Origin: Malachius bipustulatus
Lineage: Eukaryota; Arthropoda; Insecta; Coleoptera; Melyridae
Assembly: GCA_910589415.1 (NCBI GenBank)
Contig: OU342631.1
Span: 23,250,001-23,314,000 of the forward strand
Reading direction: 5' to 3'
DNA length: 64,000 nucleotides
In this document: positions 1-11,221 of the stretch, in pieces
Layout of the letters: every line of letters starts with the position of its first letter
Numbering within the stretch: the stretch's first letter is position 1
Position numbers and translations under genes: made by a program
Notes under the pieces: generated by a model
The model's database searches: none
Told to the model about the DNA's origin: nothing
The model's input: only the letters and a program-made list of their open reading frames with translations

Positions 1-41
1 CAGAATGACCTTGTTTTGGCTGACATCAACTACATGAGTCC

Positions 42-600
42 TTTGTTTTGCCCGAGAGGTATAAAAGGACTCAACTGGTGAGATTGGAGTCATGTATGGA
101 GTGCTTTGTTTTGCCCGAGAGGCATAAAAGAACTCAACTAATAATATTGGTCTTATCTGGAAGGTAAAGTAGAAGTTGTATTGCTCTGTCTTATCCGAGA
201 GGTAAGATTTGAGACATGTATGTACAACTTAACCTTATTTTCGTTGACATCAACCACATGAGTGCTTTGTTTTGCCCGAGAGGTATAAAAGGACTCGACT
301 AATAATCCGGCCTTATCTAGAAGGAAAAGTAGAAGTTATATTGCTCTGTCTTATCCGAGAGGTAAGATTTGAGTCATGTATGGCCAACTTAACCGTATTT
401 TCGTTGACATCAACCACATAAGTGCTTTGTTTTGCCCGAGAGGTACAAAAGGACTCAACTAATAGTCAAGCTTTATCTGGAAGATAAAGTAGAGATTATA
501 TTGTTCTGTCTTATCCGAGAGTTAAGATTGGAGTCATGTATAATCAAATTAACCATGTTTCTGTTGACATCAACTACATAAACATACGATTAGCTGCGAT
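42..600 (+). repeat. ~160-bp tandem array, one TATA box per unit
   Basis: The motif ttgttttgcccgagaggtat starts near 43, 106, 263 and 423, the last three about 160 bp apart. The first unit is short because its middle is missing. Every unit has a TATAAAAG-like box just after the motif (one unit reads tacaaaag, one cataaaag), then a second motif, tcttatccgaga. The array sits just upstream of the gag-like relic, so it could be the element's repeated promoter. That role is inference. Confidence 0.75.
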
Positions 601-639
601 GGGCGATAAATAAATTTTTTTTTTGGATATGGCATTGAT

Positions 640-1157
640 CTGTCTGCGAATGCCAACGCTCTGGGGTGAGACTCCGTGGATATGAACTTAGAGTACATCC
701 AAAGTGTAAATCCGGATACTCCAGTCGACATCTGCAACATCGGAGGGTGTCGGACTCCTTGGGAGTTGGATGAGGATGGGCTACGTATCTTTGGGGAAGA
801 ACATGTATACGCGAGGACCCTGAGTTGATTCTGCACTCCAGTGTCGCAGCGCGCTGGAAGAAATACTTGTCGGACGGACTAAAGAAAAAGTTTTTGATGG
901 AAAAGTATCCTAGGAATGGTGAACTGTCATTCGTGCCGCCAATATGAGGTGGCAGTGAATCTATCTATCTATCTAGTCGGCTCTGAAGATGGACAAATAT
1001 TTTGGCGCGAGACAGAAGTTAGCGGGATCTGCTCTAACAGCATTGGCCCCATTGATCGAGTCGTTAGCACCCCTGAGAGATACAGAAAATAATGTTTATG
1101 GTTAAACTTTAGCACGAGATGCGATAGTTTTTCTTTGATATGATAATATAACATTCA
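640..1157 (+). pseudogene. DIRS gag-like relic
   Basis: Two stretches read as protein in different frames. Around 830-945 the frame gives RWKKYLSDGLKKKF and then a K-Y-P motif. Around 977-1100 it gives DKYFGARQKLAGSALTALAP followed by an acidic stretch. Both resemble the short conserved blocks at the C-terminal side of DIRS gag proteins, which bind the element's RNA in cytoplasmic particles. A (atct)n microsatellite at 958-973 separates them. No intact frame remains. The assignment relies on resemblance plus position upstream of the RT relic. Confidence 0.5.
958..973 (+). repeat. (ATCT)n microsatellite
   Basis: Four perfect copies of a 4-bp unit (atct) interrupt the gag-like relic. Confidence 0.8.
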
Positions 1158-1350
1158 TATCTGTTTATACTGTTTTATGTTTTGACCGAGAGGTATAAAA
1201 TGTCTCACTTGATAATCATGCTTTATCTGGAAGGTATAGTAGAGATTATATTGGTCTGTCTTATCCAAGAGATAAGATTGGAGCAATTTAACAAACTATC
1301 CTTGTTTTTTGTTAGCATAAACTACATAAATAAACGATTATGCTACGATC
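1157..1350 (+). repeat. Displaced copy of the 160-bp TATA-containing unit
   Basis: The sequence gttttgaccgagaggtataa and the following ~160 bp match the last unit of the array at 423-600, including the end aactacataaa and an acgatta motif. It lies between the gag-like and RT relics, about 740 bp beyond the array. A segmental duplication inside the element or a second internal promoter would both explain it. Confidence 0.7.
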
Positions 1351-1359
1351 GCAGCAACG

Positions 1360-2760
1360 TAAGTACTTTTGCGAGTCGCCTAAAACATTTTGTGAAAACT
1401 TGGGAAGCGATCTCTGATGACAAGTCTATTATTCAAACAGAGAAAGTTTATAAATTGCCGTTCGAGTCAACCCTTGCACAGATTTACTCTCTACCATCCA
1501 GAGGATGGCCGGAGCAGGAGTGAGCATCCAATTGGAAATTGATAGACTGCTTTCGATAAACGCGACTGTGGAGACTTAGGAAGTTTCAAGTCAGTTTTTT
1601 CCGCCGTTTTTTCTTAGTTCCCAAGTCTGATGTCCAGCATAATTCTGAACTTGAAGGAGTTGAATACCTTTATCTTGAAAGATGCTTATTTACTGATTCC
1701 AGTATGGGGCCACATCGCAAGTTTTTGAGGTTTATGTTAATGGCAAGATTCACAAGTTTGCTTGCCTTTTGGCCTATGTACGTGCCCATTGACTCTTACA
1801 AAGTTATTGAAGCCAGTAATAAATTATCTACGCTCGAGAGGTTCACTCTCGGTGGTGTACCTAGATGAATTTTTATCTTAAGGCCACCAAGTTGAAGAGT
1901 GCAGCGAGAATCTGACTCAAACCATCGAACTACTTGAGAGGTAAGGATTTATCATCAACTGTGACAAGTCCAAATTGGTGCCTGAGAGGCGATGCAAATA
2001 TTTAGGATTCTTTTTAGATTCAAATTGATACCCTGAGAGTTGAGCTTCCACACCACAGATAAAAAGATCACGATGTGAAAGCAGATAGAAGTCCCTATAA
2101 AAAAAAAAAAAAAGGAAGTTGAAGATTCGTGTGTTTGCCAAGGTTGTTGGGTCAGTGATGGCTTGCCGTCCTGCAGTCGAGTACAGCCTGTTACAACTTG
2201 GCCTTGAATAAATTTTGTAGATTCTTCAAAAGAGCAGAGTCAAGCCTTAGAAAAAATTTAGGTTTGTTTCGATGCGTTCATGTCAGTGGCGAAGTTTATT
2301 CTAAGAAACTGAGATTGGTGACTGAAGGCCTTGCCTAAGGCTAGTAGGAAAGTGAGGAGCAAAAGGTACTAGAGAACGATTTATTTTCATGTTTCGTTGT
2401 CCGGATGGGATGTTTTTTGCAATGGCGAGCCCGTCAGTGGACTTTGGAGAGGAATCTTCATATAAATCATTTGGAGCTTAAGACGGTTTTATTCGCATTG
2501 AAGTGATTTGCAGCTTATCTGAGGGATGCAGCTGTTTTGCTCATAGTCTATAATAGGGAGACGATAGCCTACATCAATCGGATGGGAGGTATCCGTTATT
2601 TTCCTCTTCATGTGTTAGCATGCGAGTTATGAAACTGGTGTGAGGCCCCTCAGTTATGGGTTTACGCTTCATACATTCCCTCAAAGGAAAATGACGAAGC
2701 GGATCCTTCATCACGTATCGATAATTCGGAAGCCGGATGGGAACTGGCGAACTATGTATT
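1360..2760 (+). pseudogene. DIRS reverse transcriptase-RNase H relic
   Basis: This is the polymerase of the DIRS element. The relic opens at 1345-1523 with FASRLKHFVKTWEAISDDK, the segment that precedes the palm in DIRS RTs. Next come an LVPKSD block (near 1615), a KDAYLLIP-like motif A block (1678-1705), the Y-L-D-E motif C block (1856-1868, equivalent to YLDD), and KYLGFLLDS-like coding (1995-2025). RNase H follows at 2430-2740, with HLELKTVLFALK and SYIPSKENDEADPSS, the motif that ends many retroelement RNase H domains. Blocks lie in several frames with many stops. Order and motifs make RT-RNase H secure. DIRS rather than Ngaro follows from the recombinase next door. Confidence 0.8.
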
Positions 2761-3199
2761 TAAAAGAATTATGGGAAGCTCGGGAACCTGTGAAAAAATA
2801 TTTATTTGCTTGTAGAAGAAATGCTAAGTACGCAGACTGTTGCCTTGGTAAAGAGACCCTGATGGGGCTTTCGCCTTTGAGGCATTTACGATCAGTGGGT
2901 CTGATTGAATGTTTTATTACTTATCAAAAGTGACAGGGCAGAAGCTGTCGCCGTTGTACCTCGCTGGTCGACTCAGGTCAGTTTCGAGGTTTCAAAAAAT
3001 TATCACTAAGGGGATTGGATCTGGTTTGAAGTAGCGATCCTAATATGTTAGACTCCTTGCAAAACACGTGAATCTACTGGCGGCGAAGCTTATCTTGGCT
3101 GCCGCCACGTTATCAGCCAGGCGTTATTGTTGAAAGATACACCTTAAGAAGCGATTAACATTTCAATCGGTTCTTCAACAGAATCCACGTTAAAAAAAA

Positions 3200-4060
3200 A
3201 ATATAATAGGATTCTTAAGCTCTGGTGACGATGGAATTTGGCGAAATTATGAGGATCCGTATGATGTATCAGTGGGGATTTTGAAAATTTTTAAGTTCCT
3301 CTTGGAGAGATGGTGCTGAGCATAGTACGCTGAATTCCGCAAGAGTGGCACTGCCATTAATATCAGGGGAGGATGTTACGAATAACCAGCTGATAAGTCG
3401 TTTCATCAGAGTATCTTAAAAGATAAGGCTCAGTTTACCCAAGTACGAATCCACGTGGGACGTGGATCTGGTTCCTTGACAACGTGGTTTCCGCTAGAAG
3501 AGTTGGCCTTGAATAAATTGACAGAAAAGCTAGTGTCGCTGTTGCCCTTAGGCACCGTTTATCGCTGTCAAATCTTGGCGTTAGTTAAGATTTCTATAAT
3601 ATCATTGCGTTGGAGTGCAAGATTGAAATACGTATCCCAGAATTCCCGGATAGAATTAAAACTTTTCGACCAGGGATTCCTCAACCAGTGCTGAAGATTG
3701 TTTTCTTCCGAGAAAAACCTGAATTTGTGTATCGCGCAAAATTTTTAACCAGTACTTGATGGTGATGAAAAACCTTCTAGGGAATATTATTGACTCACTG
3801 TTTGTTTCTTTTAACAAGCCACAAAAGGCAATTAAAAGTGAGACAATTAGTCGTTGTATTAGATCAACGTTGTTGTCCTTAGGAGTGGATAAAATGTTTA
3901 CCGCGCATTCTACGCGACATGCGTCGACATCTAACGCATGTCAGAAAAGGTATGAGTTTCGAAGAAATTTAGAAAGTGGCTGGTTGGTCGTCGAATTCAA
4001 AGGAATTCGCCGATTTTTATCAACAACCAATAATTATTGTTGTCAGCAATATATGTTTGC
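3200..4060 (+). pseudogene. DIRS tyrosine recombinase relic
   Basis: DIRS elements integrate by a lambda-type tyrosine recombinase instead of a DDE integrase. The N-terminal SAM-like part is visible at 3230-3480 (NQLISRFIR, KYESTWDVDLV). The catalytic part starts at 3520 with LTEKLVSLLPLGTVYRCQ, which carries the first Arg. FTAHSTRHASTS (3897-3935) gives the H-x-x-R pair. In another frame near 3975-4030, GWSSNSKEFADFYQQPIII supplies the catalytic Tyr. All four landmark residues can be found, but on three frames, so the gene is dead. I am confident of the family; the exact ends are approximate. Confidence 0.82.
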
Positions 4061-4262
4061 AGAATCAATACTATCATTCAGTACTTACATCTGTTAAGTA
4101 TATTTCTATTCCCTTATAATTTTGTTGAGTTACATTACTACCAAAATACTATTGGTTTTATAATTATACTTGGAGCATTCATTGGCCCATATTTTCATTT
4201 TACTCTGTATTATTTAAATAAATAATATTTAAATGATGAAGGGAATGGTTGCTCTGAACAGC

Positions 4263-4640
4263 TACCTTCGTAATCTCGAAGTGCGAGACACGAAGGATAA
4301 TTGAAAGATCTCACGAGCCCGCCGAAGGCGGGCGAAGTTTGATCTCAATTATTCGAGTGTCTCGCACGAGAGATTCCCACCCATATACTAATAAATATTA
4401 CCCACCCCCATTTCAGGTAAAATGAAAAATAGAATTGCTTTATACGAATGAATAAATAGTTACTAGGGAACGCTATGGTAACGGGGAAGCGCTTTTGTTT
4501 ATATTTTTAGCTCTGAACTTGTGGTCCAAGACATAGAAGTAGTGATACTACCTTCGTAATCTCTCGTGCGAGACACTCGAATAATTGAGATCAAACTTCG
4601 CCCGCCTTCGGCGGGCTCGTGAGATCTTTCAATTATCTCA
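4263..4640. repeat. Large inverted repeat, probably the DIRS terminal structure
   Basis: About 83 bp at 4290-4372 reappears as its reverse complement at 4552-4636 with very few changes. The arms contain a GC-rich hairpin (cgcccgccttcggcgggc). They enclose ~180 bp of AT-rich sequence. A second, direct relation exists: ctaccttcgtaatctc starts near 4263 and 4549. Position just after the recombinase suggests the inverted terminal repeat or internal complementary region of DIRS. A separate fold-back insertion is the alternative. Confidence 0.65.
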
Positions 4641-4649
4641 TTAACCATC

Positions 4650-7600
4650 TAAAAAACAATCAATTGAAAAATTCTAAAAGTGACTTTTTTGGAGCCTAAA
4701 TGATACAAAGCATCACTACTCTAACTAAACACTTTGTACTTATACAGTGTCAATCTGGAAATTAGTGTGGGTTGAAGTAATTTCCCCTCCGTATACACTC
4801 GCGAGCAAAATCAGTTCACTTGCAAAAATTTGAATGATTGGGTAACTCATCTGAAATATACCGACCCCTAGCCTCTGCAGAAATTTTTTTTTAATCATTT
4901 CCTTCTATTAAAAGTCCATGATAATATGTGTCGAGTGTTGAAATATATCTAAACAAGTGTAGACTTATAATAGGATCACTAGGAATACGACCGAGCGTAA
5001 ATGATGGTGCGAGTCGGTGGATCAGATCTACCAGCAAGGAATCTATATTACAGGTCTGACTGGTCGTCCGGGGATTCCCCTGATACGCGAACTACCGACG
5101 ACGGTTAAAGAAGCCTGTAGTCTGATAGGAACCGCTACCGATGGTGTAGAATTCTTGTGTGAAGAAATGATTGCTGTATTAAAATATAGTAGGGAAAGAT
5201 TTTACAACTAGATGGCTACAGCTATATCATAACAAACTTATTCCCGACATACGCAAAATTAAGAAAAGTGGGGATAAGTTCCGGAAAAGGAATGTGTGAA
5301 GAGCGTCTGGAAGGCAAAATGCGCAATTGGAAACTCACTTGGTATTAGGCGGTAAATTGAGTTAGACGTGGTCTATTTTTAGATCCCGAAATATAATCGA
5401 ATAAGTATAAGCGATTATAATGTGAAGATACAAAAATTAAATGAAAGTATCCAAGACTTGTGTCATATCAAAATACGGTAATTTTTTGGGTCATTATATC
5501 TAGAGTCTGTGGCAAAAGTTATGATAAGTCTCCATGTTGATGTGGGAAGAATTTGAAGAAAGTCTGTAGTATAAAAGCCAAACTATGTACCTGTGAAGGA
5601 CAACGAGGGATTACAAAAGGTCAGATCTTTTCAATTTTAAGTGAAAACTTTATTTTCCAACTCCAGTCCAAATTGGAAAACGAATCAAACTAATTAATTT
5701 CTTGAAAGGATTGTAATATCCAAAATTTGAATATTAAATACTAATACAATTACTAATAAATAGAATTTTCCTAAAATAGCTAACACGAAATAAATGACAG
5801 TTGGAAGAAAAGTTACCACAAAATTATTATTTGCTCTGTGAATAATTTGAATTGTTGATTTTCTTTTATTCCTATAAAAGGTATGATTTTAAATGTTGTG
5901 TGGATTTATGGATGGGAAAGGTGAACTATTATGACTAAGTATAATTATTGTATAAATAATTATGCAATTAGAAACTATACCACAAAATTATATTCTGAAT
6001 GAGAGAGGCTTGCAAACAAAATACATTTACTAAATTTATTACTCATTGACGCTGCATAAAATTGTTACATATAAATTTTATTACAAACACTGTCTATTGA
6101 AAAGACAAACTGAAGTAAAATTCTTTTGATTATCTAATAACAATAAAATTACTAATAAAGTGTCTTATAAAATTTGTCTACATGACATTTAAGCATGCAT
6201 TAAAATGAAATAAGCTATGAGCTTTTATGAATAAATATTATGATAATAGAATGCACATGGGTACAGGGTGGGGCCTGTATGCTATGCTTGCATCTCTATC
6301 TTTACAAAATAAATATAACGACCTAGTTTTCCCAAGAAAAAAGTCAGATATGTGATTTTTTCTCTCATAGAAATCGCGACTGGGAGTTTGGCTTAATTGA
6401 TCAGCAATCATTATCACTAAAGATAAAACTCCTTAGAACGTATGTGTATTTGTATATGACGCCAGGGGCTTTTCGCAAAGCAATTTGTGAAGAGCGTGTG
6501 TATAAAGACAATGATTGGAAAACTATAAACATAAATAAGAAATAGGTACTTAGATAAGATAAGAAATAGGTAGGTGTGAAGTGTGAGTGTTGGTCAATGA
6601 ATGTAAAACACCTGTCCATATATGAAAAATATACGTTCTCGAAATGTTAGAAAACGATGTTAATGGGTTATTTTTGGTCTTCTGCATTTTGAAGGTTGTA
6701 CAGTCAGATTTGTTGGAAACAAAGAGCCACTGATTGACTTGGATAGTTTGTCGCAAATGCCGTAAGCATATTGCTGGGAACCTAGTGACTGGGTGAAAGG
6801 CCTTATTTCTTGAAATAAGTAAAACAAATAATACTTAACGAATATTTTTTTTATCAAATTATTTAATCTTTAACTTCCAAGAAAACACAGAATGATCGAT
6901 AATCTCGATCACAACGTAAAATACGTCGAAGATGTTTTATCATGGATTGATACCTACCAGCAGACACCATAGAGACGTTCGCCTCAGGGCACGATGACGT
7001 CGTTACTCATGTCAACTTTCTCAGTTTCAAATGAGCTTTAAAATAAGCATCAAACAACTTCTATTATAATTCCTAATGCAGATCTAATACAGATCTACAA
7101 ATTATTCGTCATTTGACAAGGAAGCAAAACCCAACAAATAAATAGAAACTGTCAAAATACACATTTCTAAGTCCAAAAGGATGATCAGTGAAAGAAATTG
7201 CTTTCCTTGAATTTCTAAAATACTTTCAAAATATTCTGAACTGTTATTTCAACTATAGGAAGAGTCACTCTTGACTTGCCACTTCCAATAAGACAATTTC
7301 TACTTTTCTACTCCCAGAGAAATTAGGACAAATATGATAATTCCCGACCTTGTCATTTCTGCTAGCTGACAGTCCACGGAGTCCTGTTCTGAAAGACTTT
7401 TTCTAGGATGAGGATGAAACCTGAGCATTAGCCCTAGACGCTTTTGCTTTTGGGTAGCTCGGGTCCGCTTAGACTAGCTCTACGGCTCTCTAGGCGTGTA
7501 GCAGAGTCGTTATCTCCGAGAAAAACAATGTCTGTAAAAAGGGCTGAGCGCCGTGGATCAGGCAGGTTTCAGAAAGACAACGTCATAAACTCAGTTCAGA

Positions 7601-7790
7601 TTTCAGAATCACAAAAAATCTTCTAGTAAGAAAGTAACACGCTTTGAAGTGCGTAGAAACTTTTTAGCGTGCTCTCGTCTTTCCGTTGTTGGGATTCTAG
7701 GCCCCGGCAGCGTGTGGAATTCGAGTCTTTCTTCCGAGTAACCTATATCTTAGCGTTTCCCTAGATTAAAATCGTCATCAAGCTCCAACA
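4650..7790. other. AT-rich interval with one unrecognised coding-like fragment
   Basis: Apart from the fragment at 5005-5216 I see no domain, RNA gene or ordered repeat. A few short open frames (for example 7444-7626 +) have no recognisable motif and are expected by chance. Confidence 0.5.
5005..5216 (+). pseudogene. Unrecognised coding-like fragment
   Basis: After a stop at 5002 a frame runs open to a stop near 5212. It has a balanced residue composition unlike the surrounding AT-rich DNA, for example GLTGRPGIPLIRELPTTVKE and CEEMIAVLKYSRERF. A second frame appears to continue the text just past the stop (WLQLYHNKLIPDIRKIKK), which suggests one frameshift in a decayed gene rather than chance. 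I do not recognise the family. A transposon or integrated-virus fragment or a stray exon are all possible. Confidence 0.3.
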
Positions 7791-7799
7791 TAATTTAGG

Positions 7800-8680
7800 T
7801 ATTCCGCCGGCGAGCGAAGTGTTACTGTGCCTTCGTGGGGAAGTAACAATATAAATATATATATAAAAAAAAAACAAACAAATAAATAAATAAATAATAA
7901 ATTGATATACAAATAAATAAAAATACCGCCGGCGAGCGAAGGTCTGGTTTGCTGTGCCCTCGTGGGGAGCAAAAATATAATAAAAAATTGTAATAAATAA
8001 TATTCCGTTGACGAACGATGCCGCAAAGCGATGCCGCTGACGAGCGAAGTTATACAAATTGTTCGAATTGGTTGAATTGGTCTAATTTTGGGAATTACGC
8101 CGTTGTGCGTATCTATAACTTGGTAAATTAAACAGTAACCCATTAATATATCAAAAGAGAGAAGGGAAAACTCGGCGTTGATAAATTTAACAAGTCAAAT
8201 GAATCAAAATCACAAATATGTAAGGCAGTCTCAAAACTTGTCCAAAGGTGACACAAGCCTAAAATGGCAACATATTATAAATAATAATAAAACTTGTCCA
8301 AAGGTGACACAAGCCTAAAATGGCAACATATTATAAATAATAATAAAACTTGTCCAAAGGTGACACAAGCCAAAATGACAACATATTATAAATAATAATA
8401 AAACTTGTCCAAAGGTGACACAAGCCAAAATGGCTACATATTATAAACTATCATTAAATTTGTCCAAAGGTGACATCAGTAAAAAACTGACAAACAAAAA
8501 TTAAACAAGTCCAAAGGTGACAAAAGCTAAACCGACCAACATTAGCCAAAACTGGCAATATCTTATGAGCAAATAAAAGCTAAGTCAAAATTGACAACCA
8601 ATACATAAATAATTTTAATTGATCAAATAACGCCGGTGAGCGTATTATGACATTGACCTATAAACGCCGGCGAGCGTATT
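7800..8680 (+). repeat. Scattered GCCGGCGAGCG motif repeats
   Basis: The motif gccggcgagcgaag and close variants occur near 7807, 7927, 8010-8045, 8632 and 8665. The first two are followed by gtgcc(t/c)tcgtgggg, giving a ~120-bp repeat unit. The motif stands out as GC-rich in AT-rich surroundings. No function is visible. Confidence 0.55.
8232..8530 (+). repeat. 57-bp tandem array, about six units
   Basis: The unit begins aacttgtccaaaggtgacac and continues aagcc.aaaatggcaacat with an (aat)n end. Starts are near 8234, 8291, 8347, 8402, 8455 and 8507. The first four units are nearly identical and later ones decay; related words (caaaattgacaac, cccaaactggcaac) trail to 8720. Confidence 0.85.
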
Positions 8681-8719
8681 GTAACAATTTATTAGATTTG
8701 CCCAAACTGGCAACACTTA

Positions 8720-10890
8720 TTATGTCAGGAAATCTGACAAATTATAATAAAAACGAAATAAATTAATGAATTCAACCAAAATAAACGAGATTAGCCTAAA
8801 AGTGTGAAAATGACTAAATATTAAATTCATCAGAAAGCCATTTATTAAGAAATGAGCCTTAAAGTTTATTAACTCAGTAACAATCAAATCTTGTATGCAG
8901 TCATCAACATAAATGTCCATGAATCAAATAAGCAAGCTTATCAATTTCAGAATGTGTACAACGAAACGAAACTTTTATAAAATTTTTAAACAACCAAAGA
9001 TAGACAAAGTATTTTAAATTGAGAGTTTCTAAAGTAACAATTTGAAAGCCGAAAATTGTTTTTGTTAATTAAGTGTATAATAAGCACTTGCATATAAAGA
9101 CGTAGGTACTGTCTAATTTCGTAATTTCGTATTTCTCTAGAAACTGAGGAGAAATGGTAAAGGTCATTATACCACAAAGGACTCCAGATCAAGGGCTAAA
9201 TCGAACCAATCCGAAGATTCAGATGAATTATTTTATAAGTAAAGCCTAAAGTACCGCGAGAACTCATTGAAAATTTCATATAAGATCTAGCAAATCACAG
9301 TTGAATATTAGTACATTTCGGAAAGAATAGCAAATTGTAAATTTCTGATAAACAAAGTCAAAACTGTGAATAATTATTAAAGAAATATTAATTCAGTCTA
9401 ATCGAATAATATGAGCTGACAATTAAATAAGTAATCTAATAAATTAAAACATAAATTCCAATCGAACCAGATTTTAAATAAATGAAACTGTTAGTTGCTG
9501 TAAAATTATGTAGGCACGGGAAAATATAATTTCGTAAAGACTAGATGAATAACTGTTGCTGTTGTAAAAATTCCGGTCCTTCAAGAATAAAATAATTTAA
9601 ATCTCGAGGCAGAGAGTTTTGTAGTTTATGATCAATGCCTTCATTTCATAATATGTCGAAACCGACCAGACAAGTGCGTAATACGCCACAGCCCTGAAAA
9701 AGGATGTATTAATTCCTCTGGAATGTTTATTGAACTCTAATAATACGATACAATACCGTCACCGTCTACATTCTTGGATGTGTAAATAACTAGACTGACG
9801 AAATATCGACGGAAGGAAATTTATTTGAATTATAATAAAAAAACTGAGATCTTCATTTCGCTCTAATACAAGCTATCTTTTTATTTAAAATTTACCTACT
9901 GTTTCGTTACGCAAAATCGAAACAAGACTGGGATTCTGTCTAATAAAATCATGAAAAACAAAAGCATTTTATCTACAAACAAAGGCATTCTTGGAATGAA
10001 TAGATTCAGGAGAATAAATCAAACCATCTAATTATTATTTATACCAGGAGCATACACAAAGTTTTAAACATCTGAAACAAACTGATGTATGATTATTAAT
10101 AAATAAATTGCAATCAAATTACTGGAATAATTTGAAAGAGTAGATAATTTCATTCTCAATCAAGGACTTGGTCAGCAAAATAGAATAAAATCAAGTTATC
10201 GCCATATAAAGGCAGAAACTTAGATAAATGAGTTCTCTAGGTAACAAAGGTACAAACATGGAATAGGCAAACTCAAACAAAAGATTCGTATATGAACGAA
10301 TTCTCTTAGTTAAAATGTTTTGTAAATAATTAAGCCCAGAAACGATTCTACAAGGTGAAGGCTTCTCTTCTTTTCAATTAAATAGCATTAAGGCGAATTG
10401 TAAGTAATACCAACTGGATGTAAAATGTATAAAACTGATAATATTGCCAACACCTTGCTAGACAATGTAAATGTTCAAATAAATAAGGGCTAAGGAAAAT
10501 TATTTTGTCTCATTGGTTTCGTATCTCCTCCCATACAAAATTTCTCCATCGTTCCGGACTAAGAGACCAACTACAGAAATCAGGGAATCACAGGGATATT
10601 TAACACAATCTGCAGGGACCCAGGTAAGCACCGTTACACATCCCCCGTTGTTGAAAAAAATGTTTTGGATTTTTCCAACCGGTTCAGGGAGATTGTTGCG
10701 CTTATCCCTCGAAACTATTTTGGAAATAAGACCTACCTATATCTTTCTTAACTACAGAGTGGTCACAAGAAACTTTAGGGTTTTACAGTGAATTTTTTTA
10801 TCGATTTTTAAAATTATCAAATTTAGCTCAGTTTTTCGGAGAATATGTTTTTTTATTACTTCTTCCACTTTTCTTGAAAAGTCCAAAGGG
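8720..10890. other. AT-rich interval, nothing recognised
   Basis: I found no coding domains, tRNA-like folds or ordered repeats here. Short open frames (8720-8920 -, 8986-9192 -, 10513-10791 +) are low complexity or lack motifs. Confidence 0.5.
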
Positions 10891-10892
10891 TA

Positions 10893-10893
10893 T

Positions 10894-10930
<37 letters not shown>
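10893..10930 (+). repeat. (AAT)n microsatellite, 3' tail of the LINE
   Basis: About twelve aat repeats; on the minus strand they follow ggaataaagacatg and end the LINE. Confidence 0.85.
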
Positions 10931-10932
<2 letters not shown>

Positions 10933-11221
10933 TGTCTTTATTCCACAAAATTCCACATACAAAATAGATATCCAAGCAAAAGAAAAAAAATCAAATTAGT
11001 GGATAAGGCGAAGGCCAGATAGCATATCAAGAATTGATATGCCCCTGCTCTCCTTGACCTTGATTCAAATGCCAATTTATATTGTAAATCATTAAACACT
11101 AAACAGCATTTCTATCAAAAGTAAATAAATGTAAGAAAGACTCCAACGTTTTCATATTCTATCAAATATTATTCTAAGCAAAAAGAAAAACAAAATATTC
11201 ATCCTGTACATATACAGGGTA

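Larger units (their letters stand above)
1..4650 (+). mobile_element. Decayed DIRS-type (tyrosine recombinase) retrotransposon
   Basis: Gag-like, RT-RNase H and tyrosine recombinase relics follow each other on the + strand in the order known for DIRS elements, preceded by a tandem array and followed by a large inverted repeat. There are no LTRs and no DDE integrase, which fits DIRS rather than gypsy or copia. All reading frames are broken by stops and shifts, so this is an old, inactive copy. The left boundary may lie outside the window, and the right boundary is set at the end of the inverted repeat. Confidence 0.8.

Noticed and set aside
6230..6290. gggtacagggtggggcctgt as a transposon tip
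   Set aside because: No matching partner end or TA pair was found within 1.5 kb.
8232..8530. CRISPR-like spaced repeats
   Set aside because: The 57-bp units are head-to-tail without unique spacers, and the organism is eukaryotic.
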